Shown here piece by piece: positions 36,429-46,640 of a stretch of 64,000 nucleotides of DNA; position 1 is the first letter of the stretch; each line of letters starts with the position of its first letter. The stretch lies in NCBI RefSeq assembly GCF_030296895.1, contig NZ_AP028022.1:1550001-1614000 (forward strand), given 5' to 3'. The notes under the pieces are model-generated. The model was not told the origin of the DNA. It searched no databases and saw nothing but the letters and a program-made list of their open reading frames with translations. A program made the translations under genes and the position numbers. This stretch comes from Helicobacter felistomachi (GTDB taxonomy: Bacteria; Campylobacterota; Campylobacteria; Campylobacterales; Helicobacteraceae).

Positions 36429-38004
36429 TTAAGCGTAGTCGGGTAAGCCGGAGGGGTTACTGGTGTAGGAGGTTTTGGCGATGGGGGTGGTGGGGGGGTT
36501 AAAGGCCTGCGCTTGGGTTTGCATAGGTGGTGGGTTGGGGGCTTGGGCGGTGGTGCTCTGCGTGCTTTGGACTTGGGGGCTTGGGTGTGGTTGTTGTTGG
36601 CCTTGTTGTTGGGGGTTGTGCTGTTGTTGGTTGAAGTTGTGGTTGCCCCCGCCTTGATAGGCGGTGTTCTCGCTGTTTTGGGCATTGAAGCGTAAATCCA
36701 CATTGTTAAAGCCCATTTGGGATAAATGTTGGCGCAACTCACTTTGGTGCGCCACAAGCAGGGCACTGACCGGTGCAGCGGAGGCTAAACTCACTTGCAA
36801 ATTCTGCCCCACTTGTTGGATCACCACCTCCACTTTGCCAAGTTTATCCGGGTTGAGCTCCATGGACAGCTTGGTGATGGGGGGCTTGAAGTCTAGCAGT
36901 TCTTGGCGTAAATTCATGGCTAAATTTTTGATCGTTTCCTTGATTTGGGGGGCTTCTACGCTGGTTTTTTGCTCGGTATGTGTGGTGTGGGCGGTGTGCG
37001 TGGGGCTTTCTATGGCACTGGTGCGGGTGTTGTCCTCGTCCTTGCTGGCACTTGGGGGCTTGGCTGGTCCTTGCAAAGGGATGCGGCTAGGGTCAAAGGA
37101 TAGGGGGATAAAAGTGGGTTTAGGTTTAAGCGGTCCGTCAAAGGCCTCTTGAAAGGCCTGTTTGATCTCTTTATCGTTGTCGTGGCTGTCTTTGACATGG
37201 GGCAAGGGTTTAGGCTTGTTTAACAGCTGGTTTAAGGGCGTGTTGGCTTTGGCATTTAGGAAGGTTTTAGTGCTGTCTTTGCTCCCTTTGTGTTCTGTGG
37301 TGTGGGTGGGTGGGGTTTTGGAGTTTTTTAAAGCGAGCAAGTCGGCGGTAGACATTTTGGCAGGGGCTTGTGCACCTTGTGGGGTTGGTGTTGCACCCTT
37401 AGCCCCATGTGCACCTTGTGGGGATTTAGTTAGGTTGGGTGCACCCGGCGTGGCTTTAGTGGCTAAGTCTGCTGCTTTAGCCGTGCCCTTGGCGGACTCT
37501 GCACCTTTAGCCAGGTCTGTGGGTGTGAGCTTGCCCCCCTTGCTTTCGTGTTGCAACTTGCTTAAATTTAACGCCTTGGCGTGTTCTAGGTTTTTAATAT
37601 CGCCGAGTTTGGCGCGGGGGTTTGTGCCTTTGGCGTTCTTTGCCTCTTTTAACGCCATGGCTTGGCTAAAGGGGTCTAATTTGCCCTTAGAGTGTTGCAA
37701 CTTGGCTTGAGCTTTCGCCTCTGCCTTCCATTCCTTTTTGAGCTCTTTTTCTTGTTTGGGGGTGAGCTTTTTATCCATGAGTTGGGCTAGGGGCTGCCCG
37801 GGGCGATGTGGGGGGATTTTTAGAGTGGTCTACCCCCTTGTCCTCTTTTTTGGCTTTTGTGTCCTTGCTGTTTAAGTGGGCTTTCTTTTGGTCTAGTAGG
37901 GATTTAAAGGCATCTTTGTCCTCTTTAGGCGTGTGCTTCTTGGTGTGGGTTTTGGGGTTGCCCTTGGGGTCTAGGGCCTCTAAGCCTTTAATGTGGGTCG
38001 CCAC
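36429..38004 (-). CDS. fliK: Flagellar hook-length control protein FliK, frame-broken
   Basis: The C-terminal Flg_hook domain is clear: 'LSMELNPDKLGKVEVVIQQV', 'LVAHQSELRQHLSQMGFNNV'. The long N-terminal region is Lys/Ala/Pro/Gln-rich as in FliK proteins. A short frame at 38004-37771 ('DKDAFKSLLDQKKAHLNSK') leads into the main frame (ATG 37778). Adding one base each to the runs near 37811-37816 and 37800-37803 gives 'NPPHIAPGQPLAQLMDKKLT' and one protein of about 525 residues. FliK is exported and sets hook length. In H. pylori it sits directly before flgD and flgE2; here ~10 kb intervene. Confidence 0.8.
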
Positions 38005-38129
38005 AAGAGTCCTTTGCGATGGTTTATCAGGCCAACTTAAGCAAATTCAGTTCCCCTAGTTTTAAGGCAAGATTGTTAATTTTGGGCTAATATGGGGTTT
38101 TTTTACAATTCCCACATGGAGCATTTTGC

Positions 38130-39274
38130 ATGTTCATGCGTGTATTTGTGTGCTTTTTGGCGACTTTCATGGCTAATGGCGTGGCACGTTTTGGGTATGT
38201 GGTGTTGATCCCCCTACTCATTTTAGCGGGCAAAATGAGCGAACACCAAAGCATCCAACTTGCCATTGCGATCATGGTCGGTTATATCTTTGGGAGTGCT
38301 ATCTTGAGCCTCTTGCAAAGGCGTTTGTCTTTAGAGAGCATTGCCAAAATCAGCTTTTTAGTCATTTCTCTTAGTTTCTTTGCATGCTATTTCGATCGCC
38401 TGCCCTTTGCGTGGGCGTGGTTTTGGCGCTTTTTAGCCGGCGTGGCCGCCTCTTGTTTAATGGTGCTCTCTGCCCCTCTGTGTTTGAGCTTAGTCAAAGA
38501 GCAACACCGCCCCTATGTGAGTGGCTTTGTCTTTAGTGGGATTGGGGTGGGGGTGGTGTGTAGTGGCTTTATTCTGCCCCACTTTGCCAAAGACATAGAC
38601 ATGGCGTGGATTTTCTTAGGGGCGGTGGGGGCGGTGGCGTTTGTGCTCTCTTGTTTGTTTTTAAAGACGTTGCACCCGCCTAAAGATGCCACCCATGCCA
38701 AAGCCTCCTTTAAAATCTCAACCTTTTTGCCCTACTCTTGGTGTCTGTGGTGCTCAATGCCATTGGCTACTTGCCCCACACGCTCTTTTGGGTGGATTAT
38801 TTAGTGCGCTCTCTTAACTTCAGTAAGGGGGTGGCGGGGGCTTCGTGGGCGTTCTTTGGCTTTGGGGCGGCGTGTGGCACAATCTTAAGCGCAACCCTTG
38901 CCAAAAGCCTAGGACTGAAACACGCCTCAAACATTGTGATTTTAATGAAGACCGCCTCTTGTGTGATTGCCATGTTTAGCACAGACATAGCGTGGCTCAA
39001 TCTATCCATTTTTTTAATGGGCTTTGGGACCACGGGCAACCTCACGCTCACAAGCACGATGGCGTACCATATCATGGGTAAAGAGCATTTCGTGCAAGCC
39101 TCCAGCCTGGTAACTCTAGCCTTTGGGATTTTTCAAGCAGTGTTTTCCTTTATTTTCACTTGGGCTTTGGGGCATGTGAGTTTCTTTTATATGTTCCTTT
39201 GGTGCGGGGTGGCCTTGTTTTTAAGTTTTGTGGTGTTGTTGCCCGTGCCCGCAAGCACTTTTAAAAACACTTAA
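38130..39274 (+). CDS. MFS transporter, YbfB/YjiJ type, one frameshift
   Basis: About 381 residues with roughly 12 membrane segments once joined. The N-terminal part has 'FMANGVARFGYVVLIPLLIL' and 'FWRFLAGVAASCLMVLSAPL', signatures of the YbfB group. The C-terminal part from about 38733 has 'GASWAFFGFGAACGTILSA' and 'MGFGTTGNLTLTSTMAYH'. The frame breaks at C3 38730-38732; one extra C gives 'FLPLLLVSVVLNAIGYLP'. Substrate unknown. It stands alone between fliK (divergent) and accD. Confidence 0.8.
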
Positions 39275-39318
39275 GCCATGCTAGAATAGAGGCTATTTGT
39301 TTTGCAAGGATAAAGTCC

Positions 39319-40170
39319 ATGGGTTTTGCAGATTTTTTGAAAAATCTTAAGAAAACAAGGGTGCAATCAAGCGAACAGGACATGCCAAGCCATTGGATCA
39401 AATGCCCCAAGTGCACCGCTTTGATGTATTACAAAGAGGTCTTTGCCAAAAACCATGTGTGCTTGAAGTGCCACTACCATTTTAGGATGGGGGCAAGTGA
39501 GCGGCTCGCCTTCTTGTGTGATGAGGACACATTTACAGAGCATGACAACGAGCTGCGCCCCATTGACCCCTTAAATTTCGTGGATAAGGAAAGCTACAAG
39601 CAGCGCATTAAAAAATACGAGGCAAAGACAGGCCGCCCTAGCTCCGTCATCAGCGGGGAGGGGCAAATCAATGGCATTGGCTTGCAAATAGTCGTGTTTG
39701 ACTTCGCCTTCATGGGTGGCTCTTTGGGCTCAGTGGAGGGGGAGAAAATCGTGCGGGCGATCAATCGGGCGGTAGAAAAAGAGCAGGCGTTGTTGATTGT
39801 GTCGGCAAGTGGGGGAGCAAGGATGCAAGAGTCCACTTACGCGCTCATGCAAATGGCAAAGACCAGCGCGGCCTTAAATCGGCTTACAGAGGCAAGGCTG
39901 CCTTTTATTTCTCTGCTCACAGATCCGACCTTTGGAGGGGTGAGTGCGTCTTTTGCGTTTTTGGGCGACTTGATCATTGCCGAGCCGGGGGCAATGGTGG
40001 GCTTTGCGGGCGCGCGGGTGATTAAGCAGACCATCGGAGCGGAGTTGCCCGAGGGCTTTCAAAGTGCGGAGTTTTTGCTAGAACATGGCTTGATTGACAT
40101 GATCGTGCAGCGTAAGGATTTAAAAAAGACCTTGAGCGACCTAGTGGGGATGTTAACAAAAAACAGATGA
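39319..40170 (+). CDS. accD: Acetyl-CoA carboxylase carboxyltransferase subunit beta
   Basis: 283 residues. The N-terminal zinc ribbon has two CxxC pairs ('IKCPKCTALMYY', 'CLKCHYHF'). The crotonase-fold carboxyltransferase core shows 'DFAFMGGSLGSVEGEKI', 'SGGARMQESTYALMQMAKT' and 'FGGVSASFAFLGD'. It transfers the carboxyl group from biotin to acetyl-CoA in fatty-acid synthesis, together with AccA. Stop overlaps rlmH start (ATGA). Confidence 0.96.
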   Translation: MGFADFLKNLKKTRVQSSEQDMPSHWIKCPKCTALMYYKEVFAKNHVCLKCHYHFRMGASERLAFLCDEDTFTEHDNELRPIDPLNFVDKESYKQRIKKYEAKTGRPSSVISGEGQINGIGLQIVVFDFAFMGGSLGSVEGEKIVRAINRAVEKEQALLIVSASGGARMQESTYALMQMAKTSAALNRLTEARLPFISLLTDPTFGGVSASFAFLGDLIIAEPGAMVGFAGARVIKQTIGAELPEGFQSAEFLLEHGLIDMIVQRKDLKKTLSDLVGMLTKNR

Positions 40171-40610
40171 CTTGCAGCATTTACGCCATTTCTAAGAAAA
40201 CCCCCGAATTTGCCCCCTTGTTGGCGCAACAACAAAGGGCGTGCCAACAATTCAAAGCCACGCTTGAGATTATAGACATTGCGCCCAAAACCCTAATAAG
40301 CGATGCAGAGGCGCGAAGCTTTTACACCAAAGCCCTAAGCCCCTATTTAAAACCAAGCATCCCCGCCTACGCCCTGCACCCGGCGGGCAAGCTTTGTAAC
40401 AGCCAAGAGTTTAGCCAAATTTTAAACACCCATGCCCATGTGCAATTTTTCATTGCGGGGGCGTATGGCTTTGCCAAAGAGTTTTTAAAGCAATGTATCC
40501 CGCTCTCTTTAAGCCCGCTCACCTTTAGCCACGTGTTGGCAAAACTCATTTTATGCGAACAGATTTTTAGAGGCTTAAGTCTTTTAAACAACCACCCTTA
40601 CCACAGATAG
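40167..40610 (+). CDS. rlmH: 23S rRNA pseudouridine-1915 N3-methyltransferase RlmH
   Basis: 147 residues. 'VQFFIAGAYGFAKEFLKQC' is the SPOUT glycine loop, 'LSLSPLTFSHVLAKLILCEQ' with 'FRGLSLLNNHPYHR' the knotted C-terminus ending in the conserved HPYHR. RlmH methylates Psi1915 in helix 69 of 23S rRNA. It overlaps accD by four bases; the pair followed by the next membrane protein is the H. pylori order as I recall it (HP0950-0948). Confidence 0.93.
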   Translation: MTCSIYAISKKTPEFAPLLAQQQRACQQFKATLEIIDIAPKTLISDAEARSFYTKALSPYLKPSIPAYALHPAGKLCNSQEFSQILNTHAHVQFFIAGAYGFAKEFLKQCIPLSLSPLTFSHVLAKLILCEQIFRGLSLLNNHPYHR

Positions 40611-40627
40611 GTTACCATGGAGGCACT

Positions 40628-41656
40628 ATGAAATTACGCTATTATGGCTCTTTTACCTTGTTGTTTATGATTGTCGTGGGTTGGTATGTCTACAACGTTG
40701 ACCCGCAAAAGCTCCCCGTGAATGTGGCAAACCACACCCTAAATCTCCCCATTGCCCTTTGGGTCGTGGGCGTGCTGTTGTTGTTTTTTATCTTCACTTT
40801 GCTGTTTGTACTGAGTGGGAGCGTGGCAAACTTATGGCAACGCTACAAGCAAAAGCGCGACTTTGAGAAACTCATCGAGCAGATTGTGAGCCAAAATACG
40901 AAAGAACACTTTATCCTAGAGAAATACCACAACCCCCACTTCACCACTCTCTCTAAAATCCTAGCCCGTTTTAAATTAGAAGCAGATTTAAACAGCCAAG
41001 AGAGCGGGTGCGAGAAAGTCGATCAACTCTTTAGTTTGTATGCAAGGGTGTCGCAGGCTGAGGATGTGGAGTGGCGCAAGTACAATTTAGACCCCAGCAA
41101 CCCCTTTTATATCCAAAATTTGCAAAATAAAATCCATCACGATCTCAAGCAAGCCCAGCAAATCCTTAAAAAAGAGGGCTACAGCCCCGCCTTAAAACGC
41201 CAAGCCCTGATCGACTTGATTCAACGGGGTTCGTTCAAAGAAATCCCTAAGGCGTTAAAAGGGGCGGACGAACTTTTGGATAAATCCGTGCTAGCGGTGC
41301 TCTTAAGAGCGTTTTGGGACAAGAAGGTGGGCATGGAGCTTGTTGAAATCGGCAACTTATGCGTACAGGTGGGGTGCAATAAGCAGGAGTATTTGCAGAT
41401 GGCGGTGGATGCCAAGACCTTTTTGTCCCCCGATGATTGGTATAAATTCTTTGAGCTCTTAGCCGAAAAGGACGAGCAAGCCGAAAAGGCATTTTTGTAT
41501 GTGCTCTTAGATTTAGAGATGATCGAACAAGCCAAAGAGCGCCTAAGCAATCACCCCCAAGACGAATTTTTAATCATCAAGGCCTACCTAGAACTCAAAA
41601 AATCCGACAAAAACTACCCGTTGAATATATTTTTTGGAATTAAACCGAAGGTTTAA
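40628..41656 (+). CDS. Conserved Helicobacter membrane protein
   Basis: 342 residues. Two membrane segments at residues 8-24 and about 46-68 ('VVGVLLLFFIFTLLFVLSG') precede a long helical soluble domain with repeated charged heptads ('IHHDLKQAQQILKKEGYSPA'). No catalytic motif. It follows rlmH by 17 bases, so it is part of that operon, and ends where the second accessory block begins. Function unknown. Confidence 0.8.
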   Translation: MKLRYYGSFTLLFMIVVGWYVYNVDPQKLPVNVANHTLNLPIALWVVGVLLLFFIFTLLFVLSGSVANLWQRYKQKRDFEKLIEQIVSQNTKEHFILEKYHNPHFTTLSKILARFKLEADLNSQESGCEKVDQLFSLYARVSQAEDVEWRKYNLDPSNPFYIQNLQNKIHHDLKQAQQILKKEGYSPALKRQALIDLIQRGSFKEIPKALKGADELLDKSVLAVLLRAFWDKKVGMELVEIGNLCVQVGCNKQEYLQMAVDAKTFLSPDDWYKFFELLAEKDEQAEKAFLYVLLDLEMIEQAKERLSNHPQDEFLIIKAYLELKKSDKNYPLNIFFGIKPKV

Positions 41657-41715
41657 TTTGAAGCTGAGGGTTTAATAAGCACTGAACTAGAACCAAAGGG
41701 TTAAGAGGTTAAACG

Positions 41716-42273
41716 ATGGTTTGGTTTGAAAACGAGGGCTTACTTAAAAGCCCAGGCTTCATTAACACCGCAATAGAGTTGAGGGCAGAGACCAGTTTTG
41801 ATGATGCAAGGGCACAAGAGGCAATAGAATCTGTGATGGGTAAACAGGCTCTAAGCGATCTCATGCTCTTTGATGCCATCATTGGCAATGTGGATCGGCA
41901 TTTAGGTAATTTTGGGATGCTGATTGACAACGACACAAATACACTCATGAAACCTGCTCCTATCTTTGACAATGGGCGGGCGTTCATCAATTTCATTAAA
42001 GGGGGGCAGAGCTCCCAAATCATCCACCACTTCAAGCTAGGGCGCAAAACCCCGTTTTTTAAAAGTTATTTTAATCACCGCTTTGACAAGCTCGTAAAAA
42101 TGCACGCCATGCCTAAACATTTGGCAATTTTAGACAAACTCAAAGACTTTGCCTTCATCGCACACCCTCAATACACCCCATCCGCAAGTTTTCTTGCTAC
42201 CCTAAGCCAAGTGATTTGTCAAAGGGCAAAAGATGCTAAAAGGGTGGTAGAGCGAGCGTTACAAAGCAAATAA
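41716..42273 (+). pseudogene. HipA-family kinase, C-terminal fragment
   Basis: 185 residues. 'LSDLMLFDAIIGNVDRHLGN' with 'FGMLIDN' contains the NxDRHxxN catalytic loop of HipA-like kinases, and 'APIFDNGRAF' the metal-binding DNG. The N-terminal half with the ATP-binding glycine loop is absent, and there is no HipB-type antitoxin next to it. The short upstream region (41657-41715) holds no matching sequence. A truncated, probably inactive toxin kinase; a distinct short HipA-like family is the alternative. Confidence 0.6.
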
Positions 42274-42296
42274 GACCAGCTAGACAAGGGTTTTAT

Positions 42297-42578
42297 CTAG
42301 TCTAACTTATCCAACTTGTGAGACAACTCTTGTTTGATCTGCTCTTTTTTGCGTTTTAAATGCTCTTCTAGGGCTTCTTGGATAAAAGTGCTCTTGTTCT
42401 CTTTGAAACGCCCAAACTCTTTAAGGTAGGTCTCTAGTTTCGCCATCGTGGCTTGAGACAAAAACAAGGTGTAGTATTTCTTGGTGTCCTTGTTTGGCTC
42501 GTTGGTGAATTTGGAGTCTAGAACTTCTAGTTCGTTTGCGTCCATGTTGGTGCCTCTCTTGGTGTTTTTAAATTGCAT
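42297..42578 (-). CDS. Ribbon-helix-helix DNA-binding protein paired with ParA
   Basis: 93 residues (or 82 from ATG 42545). 'KYYTLFLSQATMAKLETYLK' followed by 'ENKSTFIQEALEEHLKRKKE' has the strand-helix-helix pattern of CopG/RHH proteins. It is eight bases downstream of parA, so it is the probable centromere-binding partner and autoregulator. It converges on the HipA fragment. Confidence 0.7.
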   Translation of the reverse strand: MQFKNTKRGTNMDANELEVLDSKFTNEPNKDTKKYYTLFLSQATMAKLETYLKEFGRFKENKSTFIQEALEEHLKRKKEQIKQELSHKLDKLD

Positions 42579-42586
42579 TGGTGCTC

Positions 42587-43243
42587 CTAATGTGGGATAG
42601 AGAAGTGGGTGCTCAACTCATCAAAGAATTGTTCCCACTCAGCCTTAGCTTTAGGGTCGTTGTACTCCATCACTCCTAAGCCCTCGGCGATGCTGCGCTT
42701 AAAGGCGATGCGCTCACATAGGCTGCTGTCTAACAAAAAAACTCGGTCGTTGGTGTTGTGTTGCTTGATGAAGCTTACCAACGCTTGTTTTTCTTTGAGG
42801 ATGGGGATGGGGGGCATGCGGTTGATGAGAATCAAGGCTTTTAGTTTCTCGTTGAGAGCTTGAAGGTTTTCAATGCGCTCAAACATTTCCAACAAAACAG
42901 CGGTGTCTAGCTGGCTTGGGGTGGTGGGAATCAGCACAAGATCGCTGAGTAAAATCGCCCGTTGGCTCTCTTTAGAATGCTCGCCCTTGGTGTCTATGAC
43001 AATGGTGTGGTACTTACCTATCATTTGTTTGAGCGTGTCTGTGATGTTGCCCGTTCTGTTAAAAAGGGGGAAGGTGGGCAAATTAGTTTCGCCCCTGATA
43101 TTGACAAAGACTTCTACGCTTTGTTGTGGGTCGGTGTCTAACACCACGATGTCTTTTTGCTCTTTTAAAAACTGCAAGGCTAGGTTGATGCATAAAGTGC
43201 TTTTACCGCTCCCCCCTTTTTCATTGGCGATGGTGATGATCAT
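42587..43243 (-). CDS. parA: ParA-family partition ATPase
   Basis: 218 residues, the short type without N-terminal HTH. Deviant Walker A 'ANEKGGSGKSTLCINLALQF', 'VVLDTDPQQSVEVF' and 'VIDTKGEHSKESQRAILLSD' are clear. Such ParA proteins segregate plasmids with an RHH partner. It differs from the chromosomal ParA/Soj-ParB pair in size and partner, which points to a plasmid- or ICE-derived origin. Divergent from the DUF2130 gene. Confidence 0.88.
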   Translation of the reverse strand: MIITIANEKGGSGKSTLCINLALQFLKEQKDIVVLDTDPQQSVEVFVNIRGETNLPTFPLFNRTGNITDTLKQMIGKYHTIVIDTKGEHSKESQRAILLSDLVLIPTTPSQLDTAVLLEMFERIENLQALNEKLKALILINRMPPIPILKEKQALVSFIKQHNTNDRVFLLDSSLCERIAFKRSIAEGLGVMEYNDPKAKAEWEQFFDELSTHFSIPH

Positions 43244-43303
43244 GGCACAACTCTTTTATGTAAAATGCTTTAAAATAACATATATTAAACACAAAGGACA
43301 ACC

Positions 43304-44509
43304 ATGAACGACAGCATCACATGCCCTAATTGTCAGCACACCTTTAATGTGGGCGAGATTCTATCTGAGCAAGTTGCCAAAGAGTTAGAACACAAAATGG
43401 CTCAAGAGAAGGCTAATTTAGAGCAAGAGAAAACCCGTTTATCCCAAGAGCAAGCCCGCTTAAACACACAAATGGCTAAAAACAAGCAAGAAACCCAAGA
43501 AGCCCTAAAACAGCTAGAAGCCCAAAAGCAAGTAATGGCACAGCAAGTACAACAGGGTATAGCACAGGCTCTCGAGAAAGAACGCGCCCAAATGCAAGCC
43601 CAAATACAGCAAGAGCAAGCCCGCTTGCAAGCCCAAAATGCCATGCAATTGCAGGCACAGCAAGAAGTAATAGAAAAAACTTTAAGGCTCAAGTTGCAAG
43701 AAGAATACGAGCTCAAAATCAAAGAAGAAAGGGTGCAAAAAGAGCGGTTAGAAAAAGCCCTAGAAGAAGCCCATAAAAAAGCACAACCCACAATTTCGCA
43801 ACAATTACAAGGAGAAGTCCAAGAGTTGGTGATTGAGGAATATTTACGCCATAATTTCCCACTAGATGGCATTCAAGAAGTCCCCAAAGGAACAAGGGGA
43901 GCGGATTGTTTACAAATCGTGCGGGACGATAGGGGGCAAGATTGTGGCATGATTTGTTATGAAAGCAAGCGCGCCCAACATTTCAAAGAAGAATGGATTG
44001 AAAAACTCACACAAAACAAACGGGAATGCGGGGCGCATTTGGGGGTGCTTGTGACACAAGCCCTGCCTAAAACGATGGAGCGCATGGGGCTTTATAAAGG
44101 TGTGTATGTCTGCACTTTTCAAGAATTTAAGGGGCTTTGTGGGATTTTAAGGGAGATGATTTTGCATGTCGCCTTAGCGCAAAGAAGCCAAGAAAACAAG
44201 GGCGGTAAAGTCCACGAGCTCTATAATTACTTGGTGGGGGCAGAGTTTGCAAGAGAAGTGCACGATGCCATTGTGATTTTTCAAGCCATGCAAGCTAGCC
44301 TCAATGAAGAGAAAAAAGAAGCAAAGAAATACATGGGTAAGCTTGAGAAGCAATGGGCGAAAAGGGAGAAACAAATAGAGGGCTTGCATTTCATTGTGGC
44401 GCGCACACGTGGCTGTATTGAAGGTATTGCTGGCAACGCCATCGCCCCCTTGAAAATTTTAGAATTAGGTGTAGATGAGGATGATACAACAGAAGAAAAG
44501 GATGCTTAG
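43304..44509 (+). CDS. DUF2130 protein with nuclease-like core
   Basis: 401 residues. 'ITCPNCQHTFNVGEILSEQV' at the N-terminus, then a long Gln/Glu/Lys coiled coil (about residues 25-165). The core has 'RHNFPLDGIQEVPKGTRGAD', 'CGMICYESKRAQHFKEEWIE' and 'GVLVTQALPKTMERMGLYKG'. Asp in 'GADCLQIV' and 'ESK' sit at the spacing of a PD-(D/E)xK active site, which fits the family's proposed nuclease relation. The role is unknown; many members lie in mobile regions. Preceded by an AAAGGA ribosome site. Confidence 0.82.
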   Translation: MNDSITCPNCQHTFNVGEILSEQVAKELEHKMAQEKANLEQEKTRLSQEQARLNTQMAKNKQETQEALKQLEAQKQVMAQQVQQGIAQALEKERAQMQAQIQQEQARLQAQNAMQLQAQQEVIEKTLRLKLQEEYELKIKEERVQKERLEKALEEAHKKAQPTISQQLQGEVQELVIEEYLRHNFPLDGIQEVPKGTRGADCLQIVRDDRGQDCGMICYESKRAQHFKEEWIEKLTQNKRECGAHLGVLVTQALPKTMERMGLYKGVYVCTFQEFKGLCGILREMILHVALAQRSQENKGGKVHELYNYLVGAEFAREVHDAIVIFQAMQASLNEEKKEAKKYMGKLEKQWAKREKQIEGLHFIVARTRGCIEGIAGNAIAPLKILELGVDEDDTTEEKDA

Positions 44510-44676
44510 GCTAGGCTTTTTTGGAGTGTGTTAGGCTTTAGTGCCTTATCTTTTTCCTTTGTCCCTTGTTTTGGCCTAGCAAAGTTGTAAAACTCCCGTT
44601 CTACCATTTTTGACACACCTAGACATCAACCATGTTTCTTAAGGTGCATTAGAAGGGGGTTTTCTCGGGCTCTTTT

Positions 44677-46577
44677 TTATTTTATTATAGTTTCTTCCGT
44701 GACAACACACACAAACCCCTCCCACGCCTTCATGTCAAATCTTAGGTAGTGGATGGTTTGGGCTAGAAGGGTTTTGATGGCACGCATGCCCGTTTCCTCT
44801 TGCATGGCCTGGACGATGAGAGTTTCTCTAGCCCCATTGTCTATCTCTAAATCACTGCCATGTCTTTGGAAATGTTTGCGAAAGGGCTTTAGCTCGTTTA
44901 TGATGGCATCGGCGAGCATTTGGGGTTTATGGGTTCTAAAACCACCCTTAAGCCAATCCGTCCGACAAACTCTCTAAACAGCCCACAGCGTTGTAAATCC
45001 TTGCTATTCACCTCTTCTAGGGCTTTATTGTAGGGCATAGTGGGAGCGGGGTTTTGTGTAAAGCCGATGGGGTTTTGGGATTGCTCTGCATTTTTGCCTG
45101 TGTTGTTGGCATACAAGTCCTTAAAATGCCCGGCAAAGACAAACAAAATTCCATCGGTTTTCATGGTGATGCTCTGTTTATTGTGCTCAAAGGTGATGGT
45201 GTGCCCCTCCATGAGTTTTAGAAGTTCGGTTTGCACCAAACTTTTAAATTGCTGGTCGGTCACCTCTAAGCCCAACTTATCCACTTCATCTAAGAAAATC
45301 ACCCCTTTTTGGGCTTTTTCTATGTCTTTGTCCGCATTGATGTAAAGCCCAATGAAAATGCTTTGCACCTCTTCGCCCCGCCACCCTGTGGGGGTTAAGC
45401 TTGAAGCGTCTGCGATGTAGTGGGGGATGTCTAGGTTTTTTAAGAGTGTGGTTGTCATAAAGGTCTTGCCACTGCCCGAGGGCCCGATTAAAAGCAAGTT
45501 GGTTTTCTCTAGGCTGGATTGCCCCAAAGAACGGGCGTGGTGTTCGCTGATGGCGATACATAGGGCATGTTTTGCCTTTTCTTGTCCGCTCACTTCATTT
45601 AAAAAGCCCATGAGGGTTTCTGGGGTGTAGAGCAAGGGTTGTGTGTCTGGCACTTCCTCTTGGCAATCCATGTCAATTGCCCCGCCATGCACCATAGCCG
45701 TCATTCTATCCCCCTCGCTGGTGTGCTTCAATCTCTCTTCTCTGGGAGTCTTTGTTTCAAATCTTTCGCTTCTTTGAAGAAGGGGGAGAGTGTTGTGTCT
45801 GCCTCCTTGTAGAAAAAAATTAATATCTCTAGAGAGCGTGGGCTTGTCGTTTAACAAGAGTGCAAAAGGGGGGAACCCTAACACGCGATCTGCTTGCCAC
45901 GCCCCCTCTATTCTTGCTATGTGTAAGGGGAGTTGTAAATGCTCGAGCATGGCATAAAAACAAGAGTGCCATCTCTCCCGCTCAAAACGCCCAAAACGGC
46001 ATAACATAGAGAAGTGAGGGGGTCTTAGTCTTGACAATAAAGCTGCTAAGGTGCCTTTATGCTCTCTTTTAAACAGCTCTTGCAAGCGTTCTAAAGCCCA
46101 TAATCTAAAGACAAGAGGAAAATAATAGCGGTGTGTGCCATCTATGTTGATAGGGACACTTGTAAAAGCGATCTCTGTGCGTTGCAAAGCTCTGTCTAGT
46201 GCAAACGAGGCGTTTAGCTCTAAAACCCCACAGCCTTTTTCTAAGTAAAGGCGCATCAGTCTTGTTTTTGGCTGTAAAAGGGGCGACTTCAAGGGGGTTT
46301 GGCACAAGATATGCACTAAATGTGTGAGGTTGTTTCTCTCTTGCATTTCCTGTTGTTTAAGTGTCTTGCAAATGTTTTCCACAGAGTCTTTAGACAAAAA
46401 TCTTTGGGGGGTGTTTGTGTCTTTTGTGATTTCAAAGAGCAAGATTTCTCCCACTAAGTAGGGTTGCAATTTGCAAAATGCCCTTTGCAACTCCCAATCA
46501 TTACCCTTAAAAGCTTCAAGCAAATCCCATTTAAACGCTTCAAAGGGGATATGTAAATCACCTGAGTTGCCAAACAA
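44677..46577 (-). CDS. Divergent ClpX-like AAA+ unfoldase with a novel N-terminal domain, one frameshift
   Basis: About 633 residues once joined at the G4 run 44922-44925 ('INPQMLADAIINELKPFRKH'). Residues 1-310 are unrecognised and lack the ClpX zinc domain. From about 325: 'EVSGQEKAKHALCIAISEHH', Walker A 'IGPSGSGKTF' (~363), pore-loop position 'LTPTGWRGEEVQ' where ClpX has GYVG, Walker B 'VIFLDEVDKLGL' (~424), 'IGF' within 'NPIGFTQNP' (~500), and 'REFVGRIGLRVVLEPI'. The IGF loop is what ClpX uses to dock on ClpP. The cellular clpX is expected elsewhere. Substrate unknown. Confidence 0.75.
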
Positions 46578-46640
46578 GCCCCCAAAATCGCCTTTGACAT
46601 AATTATCTAGCTAACGGGAAATAAGTGTTGTGTAACTGTT

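Noticed and set aside
44677-46577. Treating the ClpX-like gene as the cell's standard ClpX
   Set aside because: No zinc domain, altered pore loop, ~310 extra residues and a mobile gene context.
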